A DNA stretch of 64,000 nucleotides from Cellulomonas carbonis (GTDB lineage Bacteria; Actinomycetota; Actinomycetes; Actinomycetales; Cellulomonadaceae): NCBI RefSeq assembly GCF_014636275.1, contig NZ_BMEB01000001.1, forward strand, positions 372,001-436,000, written 5' to 3'. How positions within the stretch are numbered: the stretch's first letter is position 1; each line of letters opens with the position of its first letter. Shown here piece by piece: positions 44,737 through 53,310 of this stretch. The notes under the pieces were generated by a model. That model was not told the origin of the DNA and searched no databases. It saw nothing but the letters and a program-made list of their open reading frames with translations. The position numbers and the translations under genes were made by a program.

Positions 44737-45411
44737 ATGGACGTCGTCATCTCCCCGAGCATCCTGTCGGCCGACTTCACGAATCTCGAGCGCGAGCTCG
44801 GGCGGATCTCGTCGGCGGACTTCGCCCACGTGGACGTCATGGACAACCACTTCGTGCCCAACCTCACGCTCGGCCTGCCGGTCGTGGAGCGGATCGTCCA
44901 GGTCTCGCCCGTCCCGGTCGACACGCATCTCATGATCGAGGACCCGGACCGGTGGGCCCCCGGCTTCGCCGAGGCGGGTGCCGCGTCCGTGACGTTCCAC
45001 GCGGAGGCCGCCCAGGCGCCGGTGCGCCTCGCGCGCGAGCTGCGTCGGCTCGGCGCGCGCGCCGGGGTCGCGCTGCGACCCGCGACGCCCGTCGAGCCGT
45101 TCCTGGACCTGCTCGCCGAGGTCGACATGGTGCTCGTCATGACGGTCGAGCCCGGGTTCGGTGGGCAGTCGTTCATCGAGGGCACGCTGCCGAAGATCCG
45201 GCGGGCGCGCGCGGCGATCGAGGCCGCCGGACTCGACGTGTGGGTGCAGGTCGACGGCGGCGTCTCCGCCGCGACGATCGAGCGCGCGGCCCACGCCGGC
45301 GCGAACGTGTTCGTGGCGGGATCGGCCGTGTACGGCAGCGACGACGCGGCGGGGCGCATCGAGGAGCTCCGCACCCTGGCCGCGGGCCACACGCACGCCC
45401 CGCGCGCGTGA
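44737..45411 (+). CDS. rpe: Ribulose-phosphate 3-epimerase
   Basis: Interconverts ribulose 5-phosphate and xylulose 5-phosphate. 224 residues; [44 protein letters not shown] and [13 protein letters not shown]. Five bases after rsmB. Ribulose 5-phosphate is a riboflavin precursor used by RibBA downstream. The riboswitch-controlled transcript starts after it. Confidence 0.96.
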   Translation: MDVVISPSILSADFTNLERELGRISSADFAHVDVMDNHFVPNLTLGLPVVERIVQVSPVPVDTHLMIEDPDRWAPGFAEAGAASVTFHAEAAQAPVRLARELRRLGARAGVALRPATPVEPFLDLLAEVDMVLVMTVEPGFGGQSFIEGTLPKIRRARAAIEAAGLDVWVQVDGGVSAATIERAAHAGANVFVAGSAVYGSDDAAGRIEELRTLAAGHTHAPRA

Positions 45412-45512
45412 CGGCGGCGTCCGGGCGGCCGTCCCTGCGGCCCGGCCGTCCCACCCGCCCGGCGCGTGCAGGGGCGTCCACGCACGCTGTGGCACACTGA
45501 CGCCGAACACGT

Positions 45513-45644
45513 ACGTGCTCCGGGGTCGGTGCAATTCCGAACCGGCGGTGACAGTCCGCGACCCGGCCCGGCCCTGACGGCGGGACGGTTGACCTGGTGG
45601 AACTCCGGGACCGACGGTGAAAGTCCGGATGGGAGGCAGCACGT
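45513..45644 (+). ncRNA. FMN riboswitch (RFN element)
   Basis: P1 is formed by ACGTGCT (45513-45519) with AGCACGT (45638-45644). Between them lie the conserved blocks: GGGGTCGGTG, ATTCCGAACCGGCGGT, AGTCCGCGACCC, GGTTGACCTGGTGGAACTCC (split over the loop), GACCGACGGTGAAAGTCC, and GGATGGGAGGCAGC. It lies 92 bases before ribD and should reduce expression of the riboflavin operon when FMN is high. Confidence 0.95.
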
Positions 45645-45735
45645 GGCGTCCGCACGTCGCGACACGACCGTCGTGGCGTGGGCGTCCGACGCGTCCTCTC
45701 GCGTCCACCCCGGGGCCTGACCGCGGGGAGGGACG
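45645..45735 (+). promoter_or_regulatory. Expression platform of the FMN riboswitch
   Basis: 91 bases between the riboswitch and ribD. CCCCG (45708-45712) can pair with CGGGG (45724-45728), covering part of the ribD ribosome site GGGGAGGGA (45725-45733). No terminator with a T-run is present. Translational control is therefore more likely than premature termination. Confidence 0.5.
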
Positions 45736-46962
45736 ATGGCTGCGAGCGACGAGGTCCGTGCGACCACGCCCGCCGAGGACGCCGCGATGCTGCGCGCGCT
45801 CGAGCTCGCCGCCCGGGGCCCCGTCCGCGGCCCGAACCCGCGGGTCGGCTGCGTGCTCCTGACCAGGGACGGCCGCACGATCGGCGAGGGGTGGCACCGG
45901 GGGGCCGGGACCGCGCACGCCGAGGTCGCGGCCCTCGGGGACGCGCGCGCAGCGGGGCACGACGTCCGGGGCGCGACCGCCGTCGTCACGCTCGAGCCGT
46001 GCGACCACACGGGCCGGACGGGGCCGTGCACGCACGCCCTTCTTGCCGCGGGCGTCGCGCGCGTCGTGCACGCCGTCGACGACCCCGACCCGGCCGCGGG
46101 CGGCGGCGCGCGCAGGCTGCGCGCGGCGGGCGTCGACGTCGTCGGCGGGGTGCGCCGCGCCGAGGGTGAGGCGCTGCTCGAGACGTGGCTGCACGCGGTG
46201 CGCAGCGGTCGGCCGTGGGTCACGCTCAAGACGGCGACGTCGCTCGACGGTCGCGTCGCCGCGGCGGACGGCACGAGCCGCTGGATCACGTCGACCGAGG
46301 CGCGCGCGGACGCGCACCGCACGCGCGCCGTGGTCGACGCGGTCGTCGTCGGGACCGGCACCGTGCTCGCCGACGACCCGGCCCTCACCGTGCGGCACGG
46401 GGCCGACGCCGCCCGCCCGACCGAGGGCCGTGCCGACCAGGGCGGTGCCGACCAGGGCGGTGCCGAGGACGACGCCGGGCAGGGTGCCGTCGCGCCCGCG
46501 CCGCTGCGCGTCGTCGTCGGGCACCGTGCCGTGCCCGACGGGGCGCGCCTCCACGGCCCCGGGGGCGAGCTCGTCCACCTGCGCACGCACGACGTCGACG
46601 CGGTGCTCGCCGAGCTCGCGGCGCGCGGTGTGCGGCACGTCCTGGTCGAGGGCGGGCCGACGCTCGCGTCCGCGTTCCTCCGGGCCGGCGTCGTCGACGA
46701 GCTCCACGCCTACGTCGCACCCGTGCTCCTCGGCGCGGGTCCCATCGCCGTCGGCGACCTCGGCGTGACGACGCTCGCCGACGCGCCGCGGTGGTCGGTG
46801 CGCACGACGCGCCAGGTCGGCCCCGACGTCCTCGTCGTCGCCCGCCCCGCCCGGCCGGCCCCGTCGACCCGGCCGACGCGCGAGGTCCCACCGTCCCTCT
46901 CCCCGGGCGCGGTCACCCCGCCCGGGGACCCCGTCCCACCAGAACCCGCATCGGAGGCCTGA
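45736..46962 (+). CDS. ribD: Bifunctional diaminohydroxyphosphoribosylaminopyrimidine deaminase / reductase
   Basis: 408 residues: a zinc deaminase domain (1-150; HAEVAALGDA and EPCDHTGRTGPCTHAL) and a reductase domain (about 150-370; LKTATSLDGRVAAADGTSRW, VLVEGGPTLASAFL). The C-terminal ~40 residues are Pro-rich. A tandem ADQGG duplication lies in the reductase domain. First gene of the riboswitch-controlled operon. Confidence 0.95.
   Translation: MAASDEVRATTPAEDAAMLRALELAARGPVRGPNPRVGCVLLTRDGRTIGEGWHRGAGTAHAEVAALGDARAAGHDVRGATAVVTLEPCDHTGRTGPCTHALLAAGVARVVHAVDDPDPAAGGGARRLRAAGVDVVGGVRRAEGEALLETWLHAVRSGRPWVTLKTATSLDGRVAAADGTSRWITSTEARADAHRTRAVVDAVVVGTGTVLADDPALTVRHGADAARPTEGRADQGGADQGGAEDDAGQGAVAPAPLRVVVGHRAVPDGARLHGPGGELVHLRTHDVDAVLAELAARGVRHVLVEGGPTLASAFLRAGVVDELHAYVAPVLLGAGPIAVGDLGVTTLADAPRWSVRTTRQVGPDVLVVARPARPAPSTRPTREVPPSLSPGAVTPPGDPVPPEPASEA
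46431..46460 (+). repeat. 15-bp tandem duplication in ribD
   Basis: TGCCGACCAGGGCGG at 46431-46445 and again at 46446-46460, in frame and encoding ADQGG twice. It lies in a loop rich in Ala, Gly and Asp. Confidence 0.7.
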
Positions 46963-47561
46963 TGTTCACCGGCATCGTGGAGGAGGTCGGCACGGTCGTC
47001 GCCGTCGACCGGTCGCAGGACGCGCGGCTCACGCTGCGCGGCCCCGTGGTCACCGACGGCGTGCGCGACGGCGACTCGATCGCGGTCGACGGCGTGTGCC
47101 TCACCGTGACGTCGTCCGGCGGGGACGGGGTGTTCACCGCCGACGTCATGCCCGAGACGCTGCGGCGCACCACGCTCGGCGGCCTCGAGCCGGGCGCCCC
47201 CGTGAACCTCGAGCGCGCCGTGCGGGCGGACGGTCGTCTCGACGGGCACCTCGTCCAGGGTCACGTCGACGGCGTCGGCGAGCTGGTCTCCCGCACGCCG
47301 GGCGCGCGCTGGGACGACCTCGAGATCCGGCTGCCGCGCGAGCTCGCGCGCTACGTCGCCGAGAAGGGGTCGGTCACGGTGTCCGGCGTCTCGCTGACCG
47401 TCACGCACGTGGGTGACGACACGTTCGGCGTGTCCCTGATCCCGACGACGCTCGACGCGACGACGCTCGGTCGCCTGCGGCCCGGTGACCCCGTCAACCT
47501 CGAGGTCGACGTCGTCGCGAAGTACGTCGAGCGCCTCCTCGGGTCGGAGGGACGGCGATGA
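46962..47561 (+). CDS. ribE: Riboflavin synthase
   Basis: Dismutates two lumazines into riboflavin. 199 residues; MFTGIVEEVGTVVAV at the N-terminus and two homologous barrel halves (DGVCLTVTSSG and SGVSLTVTHVGDD), HLVQGHVDGVGE. The start shares its base with the last base of the ribD stop; its end overlaps ribBA by 4 bases. Confidence 0.96.
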   Translation: MFTGIVEEVGTVVAVDRSQDARLTLRGPVVTDGVRDGDSIAVDGVCLTVTSSGGDGVFTADVMPETLRRTTLGGLEPGAPVNLERAVRADGRLDGHLVQGHVDGVGELVSRTPGARWDDLEIRLPRELARYVAEKGSVTVSGVSLTVTHVGDDTFGVSLIPTTLDATTLGRLRPGDPVNLEVDVVAKYVERLLGSEGRR

Positions 47562-48853
47562 CGCGCGAGGGCGCCGGGGTGCACGAGGTCGGCCCGACGC
47601 GGCTGGGCACGGTCGAGGAGGCCCTCGAGGCGCTGCGCGCGGGGCGGCCCGTCCTGGTCGCCGACTCGCCCGACCGCGAGAACGAGGCCGACGTGGTGCT
47701 CGCGGCCGGCTCGGCGACGACGGAGTGGATCGCCTGGACGATCCGCCACTCGTCGGGCTACCTGTGCGCCCCGATGCCGGCAGCGCGGGCCGATGCCCTC
47801 GAGCTCCCGCTCATGGTCCCGCACAGCCAGGACCCGCGACGCACCGCGTACACGGTGACCGTGGACGCCGCCGACGGCGTGACGACCGGCATCTCGGCCG
47901 CGGACCGGGCGCACACGCTGCGCGTGCTGGCCGACCCGGCGAGCGGTCCGCGCAGCGTCATCCGACCTGGGCACGTGCTGCCGCTGCGGGCGGTCCCGGG
48001 CGGCGTCCTGCACCGGGCCGGGCACACCGAGGCCGCCGTGGACCTGTGCCGCCTCGCGGGCCTCGAGCCCGTCGCCGGGATCGCCGAGCTCGTGCGCGAC
48101 GACGGCTCGATGATGCGCCTCGACGAGACCGCCGAGCTCGCGCGGTCGGAGGGCCTCGTGCTCCTGACGATCGAGGACCTCGTCGCGTGGCGGCGTGAGC
48201 ACGACGACGTGACCACGGCCGTCGTGCCGCCGCTCGCGCCCGAGGCGCGGGTCCAGCACACCGGCAGCGCGCGGCTGCCGACCCGCCGCGGTGTCTTCAC
48301 CGTCCACGGGTACCGGGACCTGCGCACGGGAGCGGGCCACGTCGCGCTCGTCGCCGACGCCCCGGCGCACCCGGCCGCGGTCCCGGTGGTCCGGGTCCAC
48401 TCGGAGTGCCTGACCGGGGACGCGTTCGGCTCGCTGCGCTGCGACTGCGGTCCCCAGCTCGACGCGGCCCTCGAGCGCGCCGCGCACGAGGGGGGCGCGG
48501 TCGTGTACCTGCGCGGTCACGAGGGCCGGGGGATCGGGCTGCTCGCGAAGGTCTCCGCGTACGCGCTCCAGGACGCGGGCCTCGACACCGTCGAGGCGAA
48601 CCTCGAGCTCGGCCTCCCCGCGGACCGGCGCGAGTACGGCGCCGCGGCGGCGATGCTGACCGACCTCGGGCTGGACCGCATCCGGCTCCTGACGAACAAC
48701 CCGGCGAAGGTCACCGGCCTCACGGCCCACGGCGTCGACGTCGTCGACGTCGTGCCGCACGAGGTAGGACGGACGACCGAGAACGCCGCGTACCTGCACA
48801 CCAAGGCGGTGGCGATGGGCCACCTGCTGCACCTGGAGGAGGACCCCCGATGA
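47558..48853 (+). CDS. ribBA: Bifunctional 3,4-DHBP synthase / GTP cyclohydrolase II
   Basis: 431 residues. The RibB domain (1-215) keeps [15 protein letters not shown] (usual DRENEGD with Gly to Ala), [22 protein letters not shown] and HTEAAVDL. The RibA domain (about 220-425) has [18 protein letters not shown] (three zinc-binding Cys) and [12 protein letters not shown]. Supplies both precursors of riboflavin. The substituted RibB motif does not remove a known metal ligand, so activity is expected. Confidence 0.95.
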   Translation: MTREGAGVHEVGPTRLGTVEEALEALRAGRPVLVADSPDRENEADVVLAAGSATTEWIAWTIRHSSGYLCAPMPAARADALELPLMVPHSQDPRRTAYTVTVDAADGVTTGISAADRAHTLRVLADPASGPRSVIRPGHVLPLRAVPGGVLHRAGHTEAAVDLCRLAGLEPVAGIAELVRDDGSMMRLDETAELARSEGLVLLTIEDLVAWRREHDDVTTAVVPPLAPEARVQHTGSARLPTRRGVFTVHGYRDLRTGAGHVALVADAPAHPAAVPVVRVHSECLTGDAFGSLRCDCGPQLDAALERAAHEGGAVVYLRGHEGRGIGLLAKVSAYALQDAGLDTVEANLELGLPADRREYGAAAAMLTDLGLDRIRLLTNNPAKVTGLTAHGVDVVDVVPHEVGRTTENAAYLHTKAVAMGHLLHLEEDPR

Positions 48854-49317
48854 GCGGTGCCGGAGCACCCACCCTCGACCTCGACGGCCGCGGTCTCGCC
48901 GTGACCGTCGTCGCAGCGAGCTGGCACGACGTCGTCATGGACGGCCTCGTCGCCGGTGCGCACCGCGCGCTCGAGAAGGCCGGCGTCGAGCGTGTGACGC
49001 TCGTGCGCGTACCCGGCTCGTTCGAGCTGCCGGTCGTGGCCCTGCGCGCCGCCCAGGCGGGAGCCGACGCGGTGGTCGCGCTCGGCGTGGTCATCCGCGG
49101 CGGCACCCCGCACTTCGACTTCGTCTGCCAGGCGGCGACGCAGGGGCTCACCGAGGTCGCGCTGCGCACCGGGACGCCCGTCGGCTTCGGCGTGCTCACG
49201 TGCGACGACGAGGCCCAGGCGCTCGACCGGGCGGGGCTCGAGGGGTCTCGCGAGGACAAGGGCGCCGAGGCCGCGGAGGCCGCCGTCGCGACGGTCCTCG
49301 CCCTGCGGACCCTGTGA
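48850..49317 (+). CDS. ribH: 6,7-dimethyl-8-ribityllumazine synthase
   Basis: 155 residues; [34 protein letters not shown] (catalytic His) and [19 protein letters not shown]. The usual RGETxHFD is RGGTPHFD here. Last gene of the riboflavin operon; terminator immediately after. Confidence 0.95.
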   Translation: MSGAGAPTLDLDGRGLAVTVVAASWHDVVMDGLVAGAHRALEKAGVERVTLVRVPGSFELPVVALRAAQAGADAVVALGVVIRGGTPHFDFVCQAATQGLTEVALRTGTPVGFGVLTCDDEAQALDRAGLEGSREDKGAEAAEAAVATVLALRTL

Positions 49318-49362
49318 GCGTGGCGCCGGCACGGACACCCGGACCGGGTGCGGGCGCCACGC
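49318..49362 (+). terminator. Terminator of the riboflavin operon
   Basis: 10-bp outer stem GCGTGGCGCC (49318-49327) with GGCGCCACGC (49353-49362) and an inner CACCCG/CGGGTG stem. It starts directly after the ribH stop and ends four bases before the hisE -10 box. Confidence 0.75.
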
Positions 49363-49365
49363 GTC

Positions 49366-49371
49366 TAGGCT
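49366..49371 (+). promoter_or_regulatory. -10 box of hisE-hisG
   Basis: TAGGCT eight bases before GTG 49380, so a leaderless or nearly leaderless transcript. Confidence 0.55.
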
Positions 49372-49379
49372 CTGGTCAC

Positions 49380-49643
49380 GTGAAGACGTTCGACACGCTG
49401 TTCGCCGAGCTCGCCGAGAAGGCGCGGACCCGACCCGAGGGCTCGGGCACGGTCGCCGAGCTGGACCGGGGCGTCCACTTCATCGGCAAGAAGGTCGTCG
49501 AGGAGGCGGCCGAGGTGTGGATGGCCGCCGAGCACGAGGGCGACGAGCGGACCGCCGAGGAGATCTCGCAGCTGCTCTACCACCTCCAGGTCCTCATGCT
49601 CGCGCGCGGCCTGTCCCTCGAGGACGTGTACGCGCACCTGTGA
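49380..49643 (+). CDS. hisE: Phosphoribosyl-ATP diphosphatase
   Basis: Second histidine step. 87 residues; [20 protein letters not shown], then [20 protein letters not shown] with the catalytic Glu helix, and [19 protein letters not shown] 49380 begins the conserved N-terminus. Confidence 0.94.
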   Translation: MKTFDTLFAELAEKARTRPEGSGTVAELDRGVHFIGKKVVEEAAEVWMAAEHEGDERTAEEISQLLYHLQVLMLARGLSLEDVYAHL

Positions 49644-49749
49644 CGCGGGCGCGACGTCGCACGCCCCACCCGCACGCGCCGACCGCCAGGCCCGTCCCGT
49701 TCCCTCGCCGGTGAACCCCGGCCACGACCCCAGACGACAGAGGACTCCC

Positions 49750-50598
49750 GTGCTGCGCATCGCCGTCCCGAACAAGGGCTCGCTGTCCGAGCCCGCGACC
49801 GACATGCTGCGCGAGGCCGGTTACCGGCAGCGCCGCGACCCCCGCGAGCTCGTCCTGGTCGACCCCGCGAACGACATCGAGTTCTTCTTCCTGCGCCCGC
49901 GCGACATCGCGGTCTACGTCGGGTCCGGGACCGTCGACGCCGGGATCACCGGTCGTGACCTGCTGCTGGACTCCGGCGCGTCGGCGGTCGAGCACATGGA
50001 GCTCGGCTTCGGCGGCTCGACGTTCCGCTTCGCCGCGCCCGCGGACCGCGTGACGTCGCTCGCCGAGGTCGCCGGGCGCCGCGTCGCGACGTCCTACCCG
50101 GTGCTCGTCGGTGACCACCTGCGCGACCGGGGGATCGAGGCGACCGTGATCCGGCTCGACGGCGCGGTCGAGTCCGCGGTCCAGCTCGGCGTCGCCGACG
50201 TCGTCGCCGACGTCGTCTCGACCGGGACCACGCTGCGCGGCGCGGGGCTCGAGGTCTTCGGCGACCCGATCCTGCGGTCCGAGGCGGTCCTGATCCGCCC
50301 GCAGTCGCAGACGGCGGTCCCCGCGGGTCTCGAGGTGCTCACGCGCCGCCTGCAGGGTGTGCTCGTCGCGCGGCAGTACGTCCTCATGGACTACGACGTC
50401 CCCGCGCACCTCGTCGAGCAGGCGGTCGCGATCACCCCGGGGCTCGAGTCCCCGACGGTGTCGCCGCTGCACAGCGGCGGGTGGTCCGCCGTCCGCGCGA
50501 TGGTCCGCCGCGAGGACACGAACCGCGTCATGGACGACCTGTACGACGTCGGCGCGCGCGCGATCCTCGTCACGTCGATCCACGCGTGCCGCATCTGA
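49750..50598 (+). CDS. hisG: ATP phosphoribosyltransferase, long form
   Basis: First histidine step. 282 residues; [30 protein letters not shown]-binding loop [17 protein letters not shown], and a C-terminal ACT-like regulatory domain (about 210-282, [11 protein letters not shown]) that mediates histidine feedback in this form. GTG 49750 follows 106 bases after hisE, with only a weak ribosome site. Confidence 0.95.
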   Translation: MLRIAVPNKGSLSEPATDMLREAGYRQRRDPRELVLVDPANDIEFFFLRPRDIAVYVGSGTVDAGITGRDLLLDSGASAVEHMELGFGGSTFRFAAPADRVTSLAEVAGRRVATSYPVLVGDHLRDRGIEATVIRLDGAVESAVQLGVADVVADVVSTGTTLRGAGLEVFGDPILRSEAVLIRPQSQTAVPAGLEVLTRRLQGVLVARQYVLMDYDVPAHLVEQAVAITPGLESPTVSPLHSGGWSAVRAMVRREDTNRVMDDLYDVGARAILVTSIHACRI

Positions 50599-50614
50599 CG
50601 GGCAGCGCACCGAG

Positions 50615-51112
50615 GTGAACGAGCGCCCGCCGGCCTCGGCCGCGGACCACGACGGCGGCCCGCACCACGATCTGTACCGGCCCTTCCGCCCGCGGTCGGC
50701 CCGGGTGGTCTCGACGGTCGCCGCGTGGTCGTTCGCGGGCGCGATGGTCCTGCTCGGGCTGGTCGTCCCGCGCGAGGCCGCGGTCGCCTCACCCCTGCTC
50801 GACCGCCTGGCGTTCGTCGTCCTCGGCCTGGCCGGCGCGTGGTTCCTCCTGCGGCACGCGGGCGTGCGGGCGGATCCCGACCGCGACGGCCTCGTCGTGC
50901 GCAACCTGGTGGTGACGCGCCGGGTCACCTGGGCCGAGGTCGTCTCGGTGCGCTTCGGCCACGGCCGCCCCTGGGTCCAGCTCGACCTGGCGGACGGCAC
51001 GACGCTCGCGGTCATGGGCATCCAGCGGTCGGACGGCGCGCGTGCCGTGCGCGAGGCGCGTCGGCTCGCGACGCTCGTCGCGCGGCACTCGGGCACCGCA
51101 CGCGACGACTGA
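50615..51112 (+). CDS. PH-domain-like membrane protein
   Basis: 165 residues. Two transmembrane helices (about 30-50, VVSTVAAWSFAGAMVLLGLV; and 60-80, LAFVVLGLAGAWFLL) followed by a PH-like beta domain (LVVRNLVVTRRVTWAEVVSV). Sixteen bases after hisG; a membrane protein next to hisG is common in actinobacteria. Function unknown. GTG 50615 is chosen for the GAGG-like site upstream and because it removes hisG-overlapping sequence. Confidence 0.7.
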   Translation: MNERPPASAADHDGGPHHDLYRPFRPRSARVVSTVAAWSFAGAMVLLGLVVPREAAVASPLLDRLAFVVLGLAGAWFLLRHAGVRADPDRDGLVVRNLVVTRRVTWAEVVSVRFGHGRPWVQLDLADGTTLAVMGIQRSDGARAVREARRLATLVARHSGTARDD

Positions 51113-51118
51113 ACCCCG

Positions 51119-52261
51119 TCAGGCGCCGGACGACGCCCGCAGCGACTCGGCGTGGACGCCGGCGACGGCAGCGGCCAGGAAGCCCTCGGGGTCGGCGTCG
51201 AGGCCCCGTCCCATGGTGGACAGGCGCACCGGCGTGCGACCGAGCGCCTCGAGGAGCGCACCGCCCGCCGGCACCTCGACGAGCCGGTGCCGGCCGTGCG
51301 GCGCGCACAGCGCCACCGCCTGCTCGCGCACGTGCGCCAGCAGCGCGGCCCGGTCGGGTGGGGGCGGGCCGTCGAGCGGGTCGGCGACCGGGAGGGGCAC
51401 GTCCGCCGGGACCAGCGCGACGCGGCCGTACGCGGTCCGCGAGTGGTGCGACACGCCGCGGTGCCGGTCGCGCGGGTCAGCACCGGACACCCGCAGCGAG
51501 GCGACGGGGCGGCCGCCGAGCGTGCCGACCGCGTTCACGGCGTCGCCTGCGGCGACCCCGGAGAAGCCCCATCGGGTCCCGGTCCCGAGGTTCCCCGGTC
51601 CCTGCGCGACGACGACGAGGTCCGCCCCCACGACGAGTCGTGCCGCGAGCAGACCCGTGTGGACGGTCACCGCCTCGAGGTCCCCGCCGAACGCCTGCCC
51701 CACCGTGACGCACGACTCGAGCCACCCGGCCTCGCGCAGGCCCGCGACGGCGCGCGAGAACCACGCGGGCAGCGCGCCGCCGTCCGTCATGACGTACGCG
51801 ACGCGGGGGAGCGGCCGGCCAGCGTGCTCCGCCGCCCAGCGTGCGCCGGCGACCACCGCGGGCAGCGCCGAGTGCAGGTCCGCGACGACGACGGGCAGGC
51901 CCGCGAGGTCGTCGGCGTCCTCGAGGAGCGCGTGGTGGGGCGACTCCTGCTCGTCGACCCCGAGCACCATCGACTGCACGGGGGTGTAGCGCGCCTTGAC
52001 GAGGTGCCCCGGACCGGCCGGCGCGTCCGCCGGCGGGCGGTCGGGGAGACCGACGACGAACGCGTAGCCGCCCGTCCCGAGCCCGCGTGCCTGCGCGCCG
52101 ACGTTGAGGAGCACGCGGTCGCCGACGGCGGGGCGTCCGACGAGGCGGTCGTACGCGAGGGCTCGCCTCGTGACGCCGTCGTCGGAGTCGACGACGAGCT
52201 CCGTCGCGCCCGGCCACCCGGACCCGTGCGACACCACCGTGCCCGTGCGCCAGCTGATCAC
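51119..52261 (-). CDS. DUF3866-like protein
   Basis: 380 residues, no known activity. It starts SWRTGTVVSHGSGWPGATEL with a beta-rich N-terminus (about 1-75), followed by an alpha/beta part with Gly-rich turns (VVVAQGPGNLGTGTRWGFSG) and ARLVVGADLVVVAQGPG. The family commonly lies next to pafBC. The GTG start has TAGCGT six bases upstream, within a palindromic divergent promoter shared with pafB. It converges with the PH-like gene. Confidence 0.75.
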   Translation of the reverse strand: MISWRTGTVVSHGSGWPGATELVVDSDDGVTRRALAYDRLVGRPAVGDRVLLNVGAQARGLGTGGYAFVVGLPDRPPADAPAGPGHLVKARYTPVQSMVLGVDEQESPHHALLEDADDLAGLPVVVADLHSALPAVVAGARWAAEHAGRPLPRVAYVMTDGGALPAWFSRAVAGLREAGWLESCVTVGQAFGGDLEAVTVHTGLLAARLVVGADLVVVAQGPGNLGTGTRWGFSGVAAGDAVNAVGTLGGRPVASLRVSGADPRDRHRGVSHHSRTAYGRVALVPADVPLPVADPLDGPPPPDRAALLAHVREQAVALCAPHGRHRLVEVPAGGALLEALGRTPVRLSTMGRGLDADPEGFLAAAVAGVHAESLRASSGA

Positions 52262-52267
52262 GTCTGC

Positions 52268-52288
52268 ACGCTACCGGGCCGCTAGCGT
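52268..52288. promoter_or_regulatory. Palindromic bidirectional promoter, DUF3866 gene and pafB
   Basis: ACGCTA (52268-52273), nine bases, TAGCGT (52283-52288). Read on each strand, the arm is a TAGCGT -10 box: six bases before the reverse-strand GTG (52261) and eight before the pafB ATG (52297). The two start codons are only 35 bases apart, so both transcripts are leaderless and the two polymerase sites must overlap. Confidence 0.65.
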
Positions 52289-52296
52289 GGGCACTG

Positions 52297-53310
52297 ATGC
52301 CTGCCCAGACACCCGCCGCCGAGCGGCTGCTGAACCTCGTGATCGCCCTGGTCAACACCACGGGCCGGATGACGAAGGAGCAGATCCGCGCGTCCGTCGC
52401 CGGGTACGACCCCGAGGCGGCCACCGACGCGTTCGAGCGCATGTTCGAGCGCGACAAGGAGACGCTGCGCCAGCTGGGCGTCCCCGTCGTCACGGTCACG
52501 AGCGCCGCGCACGGCGACGACCTCGGCTACCGGATCGACACCGACGCGTACGCGCTCCCGCCGATGGACCTCAGCGCCGCCCAGCTCGGCGTCCTGTCGC
52601 TCGCGGCGGCGTTCTGGACCGACCAGACGCTCCAGGCCGACGCGAGCCGCGCGCTCACCAAGCTGCGAGCCGTCGGAGCGACGCCCTCGGAGACCGACGC
52701 CATCGCCGGTCTCGCACCCCGCGTGCACCCGGCCGGACCGGCGCTCGCGCCGCTGCTCGACGCCGCGCACGACCGCCAGGTCGTCGCCTTCACCTACCGG
52801 ACCGCGAGCACCGGGGAGGTGCGTCGACGTCACGTCGAGCCGTGGCGCCTCGTGGCGAGCCGGGGCGGCTGGTACCTCGTGGGCCGCGACCGCGACCGCG
52901 ACGCGCCGCGGGTGTTCCGCCTCAACCGGATCGAGGGTCCCGTCGTCCCCGAGGGTCCCGCCGGGGTGTTCACGGTCCCACCCGACGCCGACCCGGCTGC
53001 GCTCATCTCGTCGGCGCAGCGCGCCGACGCCCGGACCGCGTGGCTCGCCGTCGCACCCGACCGGGCGGGGGCGCTGCGCGCGCGGGCCCTGCCCGACGCC
53101 GCGCCGCCGTCGCACCTGCGGGTCCCGCCGGGCACCGACGTCGTCGCGGTCCCGTACCAGCGCACGAGCGACCTCGCGGCCGAGATCACCGGCTACACGG
53201 ACGCGGTCGTCGTGCTCGACCCGCCCGAGCTGCGGACGGCCGTCGTCGACCGCCTGCGCGCCGCGGTCGCGATGGGTGGACGCGTCGCACCGGAGGACGA
53301 CCGTGGCTGA
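52297..53310 (+). CDS. pafB: WYL-domain regulator PafB
   Basis: 337 residues. An N-terminal winged helix (PAAERLLNLVIALVNTTGRM), a WYL domain (about 150-215; RQVVAFTYRTASTGEVRRRH, WRLVASRGGWYLVG) and a WCX C-terminal domain. PafB with PafC activates the LexA-independent DNA damage response in mycobacteria, probably on binding single-stranded DNA. The pafC start overlaps its end. Confidence 0.92.
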   Translation: MPAQTPAAERLLNLVIALVNTTGRMTKEQIRASVAGYDPEAATDAFERMFERDKETLRQLGVPVVTVTSAAHGDDLGYRIDTDAYALPPMDLSAAQLGVLSLAAAFWTDQTLQADASRALTKLRAVGATPSETDAIAGLAPRVHPAGPALAPLLDAAHDRQVVAFTYRTASTGEVRRRHVEPWRLVASRGGWYLVGRDRDRDAPRVFRLNRIEGPVVPEGPAGVFTVPPDADPAALISSAQRADARTAWLAVAPDRAGALRARALPDAAPPSHLRVPPGTDVVAVPYQRTSDLAAEITGYTDAVVVLDPPELRTAVVDRLRAAVAMGGRVAPEDDRG

